From Coriobacteriaceae bacterium AM113-163 (GTDB lineage: Bacteria; Actinomycetota; Coriobacteriia; Coriobacteriales; Coriobacteriaceae): DNA of 64,000 nt. Each line of letters begins with the position of its first letter. Positions within the stretch are counted from its first letter, which is position 1. Position numbers and translations under genes: made by a program. The DNA lies in assembly GCA_027673765.1 (NCBI GenBank), contig JAQDWB010000005.1, positions 1 through 64,000 on the forward strand, read 5' to 3'. The notes under the pieces are model-generated. The model saw only the letters and a list, made by a program, of their open reading frames with translations, did no database searches and had not been told where the DNA came from. Below are positions 55,300 to 61,147 of the stretch, one piece after another.

Positions 55300-57522
55300 C
55301 TACACGATTTGGTTCACGTGCGTCTCATCGTCGAACTTGGCGGCGCCGGGCTCAACGTCCTGGGGAGCGGCGGCGTCCACCAGAGCCTGCTTGAGCTCGG
55401 TGTACTGACGCTCGACCTCGCCCTCGGCCCAGACCTGGTCGGCGATAGCGTCGACCTGGCAGGCGGAGAACTTGTCCTCGGGCGTATGCGAGACCGGGTC
55501 GACCTTGTGAATGGTCAGCTCGTTGCACTTGCCGATCCACCACTGGTAGGTCATATAGACCGTGCCCTTGTTGATGCGATCGCTCACGTCGGCGCGGCTG
55601 TATACCTGGCCGCGGCGGCTGTGAATCGAGACGATGTCGCCGTTCTTGATGCCGCGCGCCTCGGCGTCCGCGGGATTCATGCGGACAAAGCCGGGCTCGT
55701 CGGCAAGCAGCGCCAGCGTCTTGCAGTTGCCGGTCATCGAGCGGCAGCTGTAGTGGCCGACCTCGCGGACGGTGCACAGGATGAGCGGGTACTCATCGTC
55801 GGGAAGCTCGGAGGGCGCCTCCCAGTCGTGCGCCATCAGGTTGGCGCGGCCGTCCTTGGTGGTGAACTTGCCACCAGCGAACATGTCGGGCGTACCGTGG
55901 TCGTTCACATCGGTGCTCTTGACGGGCCACTGGGCGTAGCCGCCCTCGGGAGCCATCTTCTCGTAGGTCGCGCCCACAAAGTTGGGGCACAGGCTAATGC
56001 ACTCGTTCCAGATCTGCTCGGTGTTGTCGTAGTGCATGGGATAGCCCATGCGCGTGGACAGGTCCGCGAAGATCTCCCAGTCGTGGCGGCACTCGCCCTT
56101 GGGCGGAACGGCCGCGTCAAAGTGTTGGAAGCTACGGTCGGATGCGGTAAAGACACCCTCGTGCTCGCCCCAAGAGGTGGCAGGCAGGATGACGTCGGCG
56201 AGCATGGTCGTCTGCGTCATAAAGATGTCCTGGCAAATGAACAGATCCAGCTCGGAGAGCGTCTTGCGCATACCGGCCGAATCGGGCTCGGTCTGCACCG
56301 GGTCCTCGCCGTAGTTGTAGAAGCAGTGCACCTTGCCCTCGTCGACCAGGTGGCCCAGGTCGGTGAGCTTGTAGCCCTCCTCGAGCGGGAGCTTTTCCTC
56401 GGGCACGCCCCAAGCCTTGGCAAACTTGGCACGCACTGCCGGGTCGGTGACCTTCTGGTAGCCAGGGTACAGGTTGGGCAGCATGCCCATATCGCAGGAG
56501 CCCTGGACGTTGTTCTGGCCACGCACGGGCGCGAGGCCGGAATTGGGTTTGCCGATCTGGCCGGCGACGCAGGCGATGGAGGCGATGGTGTGCACCGTCT
56601 TCAGGTTCTGCTTCTGCTGGCATACGCCCATACCCCAGCCAATGATGGCAGAGGGCTTCGCCGTGGCGTACATCTCGGCAGCTTGGTGGATCAACGCGGG
56701 CTCGACACCCGTGATGTCCTGTACGGATTCGGGAGTGTAGTTCTTGATGGTCTCCCACCATTCGTCAAAGCCGTTCGTGTGCTCGGCGACGAATTCCTTG
56801 TCGTAGAGGCCATCGTTGACCAAGCAGTTAGCAAAGGCGTTGAGGAACGCAACGTTGCAACCGTTCTTGATCGGAAGGTAGAGATCGGCGATACGCGCGG
56901 TTTCGATATGGCGCGGGTCGGCGACGATGATCTTGCAACCCTTTTCTTTGGCTCGCACGATACGCCTTGCGACGATGGGGTGCGAATCGGCAGGGTTATA
57001 GCCGAAGAGGAAAATGCAGCCCGCATCCTCCATACCGGGGATGGAGCATGACATGCAACCTGAACCAACCGTGTCCATCAGACCGAGGACAGTAGGGCCG
57101 TGTCAAGTACGGGCGCAGTTGTCCACGCTGTGGGTGCCGATGCACGCACGCGTAAACTTCTGCATGACGTAGTTCGCCTCATTGCCGCCGCCTCGCGAAG
57201 AGCCGGTGGTCATGACAGCGTTAGGACCATATTCGTCAATTATGGCCTGCATCTTAGATGCGGTGAAATCCAGTGCCTCGTCCCAGCTTACGCGCTCAAG
57301 ATCCGCGCCCTTAGTGCGGCGGATCATCGGGTGCAGTACGCGAGGAGTCAAGATCTTGGTGTCGTTGATGAAGTCGTAGCCGCTCATGCCCTTAAGGCAC
57401 AGCTCGCTCTGGTTGGTGATGCCGTTGAGCGGTTCGGTACCCACGACCTGGCCGTTTTGGACCAAGAGGTTAAACTGGCAACCGGCGCCGCAATACGGGC
57501 AGATCACTTTATGCTTCTCCAT
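55300..57522 (-). CDS. fdhF: Formate dehydrogenase H, selenoprotein (UGA-encoded Sec140)
   Basis: 740 residues when the in-frame TGA at 57103-57105 is read as selenocysteine; it is residue 140, the same position as in E. coli FdhF, followed by His and Gly-Pro (Sec-HGPT). An N-terminal [4Fe-4S] site is CPYCGAGCQFN...LCLKG, the molybdopterin domains contain PADSHPIVARRIVRAKE and IIGWGMGVCQQKQN, and C-terminal ISRRGQVYSRADVS-like pieces close the fold. It oxidises formate to CO2. ATG 57522 has GGAGG 5 bases upstream. Standard ORF callers split it into 57103-57573 and 55300-57078. Confidence 0.95.
57064..57105 (-). promoter_or_regulatory. Sec UGA codon and candidate bacterial SECIS hairpin
   Basis: TGA at 57103-57105 is followed at 57064-57102 by CACGGCCCTACTGTCCTCGG and then TCTGATGGACACGGTTGG. 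GTCC and GGAC form a stem around a loop carrying GGTCTG, like the GGUCU apical loop of the E. coli fdhF SECIS. It would recruit SelB. Confidence 0.8.
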
Positions 57523-57597
57523 GACACCCTCCTTCCTTTCTCTGCTACCGAATACTCGGTACTTATTTGACAATCATTGGGCCTGTCGCCCCAACAC

Positions 57598-58116
57598 TTA
57601 CGCCTCGTTTTCGATGGTGGCGCGGGCACGCTCGGCAGTCAGCTCTGCCAGACGCTCCTCGTCTACCAGGGTGAGGCCCTTGGTCGGGCACGCCTCGGCA
57701 CACGCCGGACCGCCGGGACGGTCCACGCACAGGTCGCACTTGAGCACGAAACTCTTAGTCTGCGAACCCACGCGAACGTCACCCATCAAGACGGGGACCT
57801 GCGTGGTCGCCACGCTCACGGCGCCAAAGGGGCATGCCATAACGCAGCTCTTGCAGCCGATGCAGTTGTCCTCGTTGACGCCGATACGATGGTTCTTTGG
57901 ATCAAAGAACAAGGCGCCCGTAGGACAGGCCTTCGCGCACGGAGCGTCCTCGCAGTGGTGACATGCCACCGGCGCGGAGATCTCGTAGGTGCGCGTTACG
58001 CGCAAGCGAGGTGCGGCGATGTTGCCGGGAATATCGTGTGCCTCGATGCACGCCGCCATACAGGTTTGGCACCCAATGCAGCGTGAAGAATCAGCCACGA
58101 CTCGTTTATTGCCCAT
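57598..58116 (-). CDS. 4Fe-4S ferredoxin-type subunit preceding fdhF (HycB-like)
   Basis: 172 residues with four [4Fe-4S] motifs (CIGCQTCMAACIEAHD, CHHCEDAPCAKACP, CIGCKSCVMACPFGAV, CDLCVDRPGGPACAEACP). It has the size and layout of HycB and probably takes electrons from FdhF. First gene of the formate hydrogenlyase cluster. ATG 58116 (MGNKRVV) is chosen; an in-frame GTG at 58224 would add 36 Pro/Arg/Gly-rich residues unlike the family. Confidence 0.9.
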   Translation of the reverse strand: MGNKRVVADSSRCIGCQTCMAACIEAHDIPGNIAAPRLRVTRTYEISAPVACHHCEDAPCAKACPTGALFFDPKNHRIGVNEDNCIGCKSCVMACPFGAVSVATTQVPVLMGDVRVGSQTKSFVLKCDLCVDRPGGPACAEACPTKGLTLVDEERLAELTAERARATIENEA

Positions 58117-58542
58117 GTTGTTCACTCCCTCCTGAATCCCATGCCGGAGAGACCCTGCCGACGTTGCCCCGGACCGCCCGTGGTCCGGCATCGGCGTATC
58201 GAGTGCATGCGGCGAAACAGGCACTTCGATAGAATTCCTCCAACGATATACAGGTTAAATATACGCAGTTGCAGGGGGCAAACTTGAGCATAGGCCCTGC
58301 AATACGGGTGTATTGCAGGGGTTTTGGCAGGTTGGAATTATTCTCTAGAAGCTATAAAGGTGAGTGTATTACATGCGTACATCCAGGGGAGATTTCACGC
58401 TCATTTCTGAAGGATGTAGTACGTTTGTAATATCGTTTACACTCAATTACTCTAGTGCAATAAAGTAGTGGTTGTAAGATTGGCTATTATTAGCCGATGC
58501 TGTATTTGACTATTCAAATTGCACGCTCATTAAGGGAGGCCA
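58117..58542. promoter_or_regulatory. Divergent control region between formate hydrogenlyase and the toxin-antitoxin pair
   Basis: No gene is supported in this 426-base gap. It contains a palindrome, CCCTGCAATAC-gggt-GTATTGCAGGG (58295-58320), a nearby second TTGCAGGGG (58269-58277), and a large imperfect inverted repeat, TGAGTGTATTACATGCGTAC (58361-58380 onward) against a matching arm ending TTTACACTCA (58412-58445). These look like binding sites for regulators of the formate operon. I could not place a convincing -10/-35 pair or a sigma-54 site. Confidence 0.5.
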
Positions 58543-58545
58543 GTG

Positions 58546-58869
58546 ATGTCATCGACTCAAAAACGAGCCATCCTGCAGGTGCGCATTCGCGAGGAAGATA
58601 AGCAGCATGCCGAGCGTCTCTACGACGCCATGGGCACATCGCTCGCCGAGGCCGTGCGCCTTTTTGTCGCGCAGAGCATTTTGATGCGCAAGCTCCCCTT
58701 TCAGCCGGTCGCCGTGCGCTCAAAGGACGGCACCGCCGCCTATGGATCGCTCAAAGCATATGGAGATCCCAATCGCCGCTCCGAGGAGCGCAATGCCTGG
58801 ATTGAATACCTTGCCACAGAAAGCGACGATTCGATTTTGGGTCCCGAGGAAGTAGATATCCATGAGTAG
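58546..58869 (+). CDS. RelB/DinJ-family antitoxin
   Basis: 107 residues. The N-terminal segment LQVRIREEDKQHAERLYDAMGTSLAEAVRLFVAQS is a ribbon-helix-helix DNA-binding domain of the RelB/DinJ type; the C-terminal half is the toxin-binding, disordered part. It neutralises the downstream PIN protein and represses the operon. ATG 58546 has GGGAGG 6 bases upstream; GTG 58543 is an alternative. The toxin start overlaps by 8 bases. Confidence 0.85.
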   Translation: MSSTQKRAILQVRIREEDKQHAERLYDAMGTSLAEAVRLFVAQSILMRKLPFQPVAVRSKDGTAAYGSLKAYGDPNRRSEERNAWIEYLATESDDSILGPEEVDIHE

Positions 58870-59317
58870 CACCATCATCGACGAGACCGTCATCCTACGC
58901 TACCTGCTTGACGACGACGAAGTTCTGTCACCGCGCGCCGCCAAGGTCATCGCCACGCGCACTGCTCGCGTCTACCCCGAAATCATCACGCGCGTCGTGG
59001 TCACGCTGCGCGACGTCTATAAGGTTCCCCGCGTTGAGATTGCTGCGGCCATGAAAAGGCTGCTCGATGACGTCATGGTCGACGAGCCCACCGTTGTCGC
59101 CCTTGCCGTCAAACTCTTTGGCAAGACCCATATGGACTTTTCCGACTGCCTCCTCGCAGCCCGAACCGCCATCTACAACGATGATGTCGTGAGCTTTGGC
59201 AAGCCCATCATCCAAGGCATGATCGATTACCGCCGCAAGCGCCAAACCGCTGCCGACGCCCGCGGCCACAGCACCGACGCCACTATCGACAAGCTCCGCC
59301 ACCACCCCCGCAGCTAA
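58862..59317 (+). CDS. PIN-domain toxin (putative ribonuclease)
   Basis: 151 residues. The PIN metal ligands are seen in IIDETVILRYLL (Asp), YPEIITRVVV (Glu) and MDFSDCLLAARTA (Asp), so it is probably an Mg-dependent ribonuclease toxin. Overlaps the antitoxin by 8 bases. Pairing of a RelB-type antitoxin with a PIN toxin is mixed but seen elsewhere. The last 30 residues are charged and may be flexible. Confidence 0.82.
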   Translation: MSSTIIDETVILRYLLDDDEVLSPRAAKVIATRTARVYPEIITRVVVTLRDVYKVPRVEIAAAMKRLLDDVMVDEPTVVALAVKLFGKTHMDFSDCLLAARTAIYNDDVVSFGKPIIQGMIDYRRKRQTAADARGHSTDATIDKLRHHPRS

Positions 59318-59375
59318 CCCCATCCCCTCCTAAGTTGCGGTGCGGGATCGATTTCCGTCACCCGGCACACTTATG

Positions 59376-59410
59376 AAAATGGCTCTGTTCCCAAAAGGAA
59401 GCAGAGCCAT
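59376..59410 (-). terminator. Terminator of the tRNA-Pro/tRNA-Gly transcript
   Basis: On the minus strand ATGGCTCTG-loop-CAGAGCCAT followed by TTTTC, just after tRNA-Gly. Confidence 0.8.
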
Positions 59411-59422
59411 TCATCTATCTTG

Positions 59423-59496
59423 TGGAGCGGGCGACGGGAATCGAACCCGCGTCATCAGCTTGGAAGGCTGGGGTTCTACCATTGAACTACGCCCGC
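59423..59496 (-). tRNA. tRNA-Gly (anticodon TCC)
   Basis: 74 bases with encoded CCA. Anticodon stem CCAGC/GCTGA-like with loop CTTCCAA (TCC). T-arm CGGGTTCGATTCCCG is standard and the D-arm has AGTTCAATGGTAG. Confidence 0.95.
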
Positions 59497-59502
59497 AAGA
59501 TA

Positions 59503-59579
59503 TGGTCGGGACGACAGGATTTGAACCTGCGACATCCTGCTCCCAAAGCAGGCGCGCTACCAAACTGCGCCACGTCCCG
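59503..59579 (-). tRNA. tRNA-Pro (anticodon TGG)
   Basis: 77 bases with encoded CCA. Anticodon loop TTTGGGA (TGG) in stem CCTGC/GCAGG; T-arm GCAGGTTCAAATCCTGT. It lies 6 bases upstream of tRNA-Gly, so both are likely on one transcript. Confidence 0.95.
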
Positions 59580-59670
59580 AAGGTGTTGAGCAGCTAAGGT
59601 CTAAACCTTGCGTGTCCCAAAGCGAAGGAAATTATAGGGGAGACTCCCCGCCTGTGCAAGCGCAGAAACC

Positions 59671-61029
59671 CTAGCTCCTCGAATGTGCGACAAACTTGCT
59701 GTGGAGCAGACCGATCACAAAGGCAACTACGGCGACCGGCGCCCACGCGGCACCGATGTCTGCCAGCGGCAGCACATCAAACGGTAGCCACGCTCCCGCA
59801 AAGAACGCATCGCGGACCGAGGTGATCACGCTCTGCACAGCGACTACGCCGCCGACCCAGACCCACACCTGCGGATGAGCGTCGCAAAAGCCGTGCACCA
59901 GGCCCATAAGCACCAGCACGATGGCAACGGGGTACAAAGCGTTGAGCATGGGCACCGAGAACATAAGGATCACGTCGAGGCCCACGTTGGAGAGCACGCA
60001 CGAAAACGCTGCGAACACAAAGGCGAGAACCGCAAAGGGACGGCGCATGGCCTCCTCAGAGGCCTCCGCTCCCCCTTCGACCACATACGTCTCGCAGAAG
60101 TAACGCGAGCAACAGCTGATGAGGCCGATGCACACGTTCATGCAGGCAAGGAAGAAGATGGCGAAGACCACGACCGTGCCGGCAAGCCCAAAATGCATGG
60201 AGGCCGAACGGGCGAGGATGGCGGCGCCGTTGGTAGCGTCGGGCATCACGGTGCCGAGCTGCATACCGGCAAGACCCAAGCCGCAGTAGATGATAGCCAT
60301 GAGCACGCCGGCGATCACACCGGAACGCGAAATCTCAAAGGCCACGCGCTTGTCATCGGTAACACCCAACTCGTGGATGGTCTCGGCGATGATGATGCCA
60401 AAGGCGAGCGACGCGAGCAGGTCCATGGTCTGATAGCCAGTCAGAAAGCCCTGCACGGCAGCACCGGCATTGTAGGGGGCCTGCGGCGCGGCAGCCGGTC
60501 CCAGCGGCGAGATCACGGCAGCACCCACGACCAGCACGATGAGCGCAATGAGCGCAGGGCCCGTAATGCGGCCGAGCACGCGCGTGATGACGCCTGGACG
60601 CAGCGTGAGCGCAAACGCGACGACGAAGAACCCGATGGCAAACACCAGACGTGCCGTGCCGAGCGAGACGCCCTCGGGCAACAGCGGCACCAGCATCTCG
60701 AAGGCCGTGGAACTCGTACGCGGAATGGCCAGGCACGGGCCAATGGCCAGATACACCGCCGCGACAAAGAACTCGCCAAACTTGGGGTGCACGCGGCCAG
60801 CAAGCTCGCGCGCCGTTCCGGCAAGCGCCACGGCGATAAAGCCCATGACGGGCAGGCCGATGGCGGCAATCAGAAAGCCGAACATGGCGACCGGCGTGGC
60901 GGAACCTGCCTGCAGCGCCAGCAGCGGCGGAATAATGAGGTTGCCGGCGCCAAAGAGCATCGAGAACAGAGCGATGCCGACGGTGACGACATGGTCGGAG
61001 CGCAGACCGCGCGGAGCGGATGAAGCCAT
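59671..61029 (-). CDS. brnQ: Branched-chain amino acid transporter, BrnQ type
   Basis: 452 residues with about 12 membrane spans. The family N-terminus GIALFSMLFGAGNLIIPPLLAL is diagnostic (LIVCS family), and TGYQTMDLLASLAFGIIIAE is the fourth/fifth helix motif. It takes up leucine, isoleucine and valine with Na+ or H+. Monocistronic. Upstream lies the terminator of the surface protein gene. Confidence 0.92.
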   Translation of the reverse strand: MASSAPRGLRSDHVVTVGIALFSMLFGAGNLIIPPLLALQAGSATPVAMFGFLIAAIGLPVMGFIAVALAGTARELAGRVHPKFGEFFVAAVYLAIGPCLAIPRTSSTAFEMLVPLLPEGVSLGTARLVFAIGFFVVAFALTLRPGVITRVLGRITGPALIALIVLVVGAAVISPLGPAAAPQAPYNAGAAVQGFLTGYQTMDLLASLAFGIIIAETIHELGVTDDKRVAFEISRSGVIAGVLMAIIYCGLGLAGMQLGTVMPDATNGAAILARSASMHFGLAGTVVVFAIFFLACMNVCIGLISCCSRYFCETYVVEGGAEASEEAMRRPFAVLAFVFAAFSCVLSNVGLDVILMFSVPMLNALYPVAIVLVLMGLVHGFCDAHPQVWVWVGGVVAVQSVITSVRDAFFAGAWLPFDVLPLADIGAAWAPVAVVAFVIGLLHSKFVAHSRS

Positions 61030-61052
61030 GGGACCACCTTTCGAGTCAAAAC

Positions 61053-61082
61053 AAAAACGGGACGGGCAAAAGACCCGTCCCG
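61053..61082 (-). terminator. Terminator of the surface protein gene
   Basis: On the minus strand CGGGACGGG-loop-CCCGTCCCG (arms at 61074-61082 and 61058-61066) followed by TTTTTGTTTT, 66 bases past the surface protein stop. Confidence 0.9.
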
Positions 61083-61147
61083 CAAGTATATACGCTTTAG
61101 CAGACTAAATCGCGCAAAGCTTCAATCTAGCCGCCCCTTTTGAGCCG

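Noticed and set aside
55300..57573. Frameshift or nonsense mutation splitting fdhF
   Set aside because: The stop is TGA at exactly codon 140, flanked by conserved residues, with a SECIS-like hairpin and selA/selB/selC nearby, so it is selenocysteine, not a mutation.
58117..58224. GTG start at 58224 for the HycB-like ferredoxin
   Set aside because: GGAGG is 12 bases away and the added residues are unlike the family; ATG 58116 has a nearer site and matches HycB length.
58230..58330. Sigma-54 promoter for the formate operon
   Set aside because: No TGGCAC-N5-TTGC match with proper spacing; only loose similarity around TTTGCCCCCTGCAACTG.
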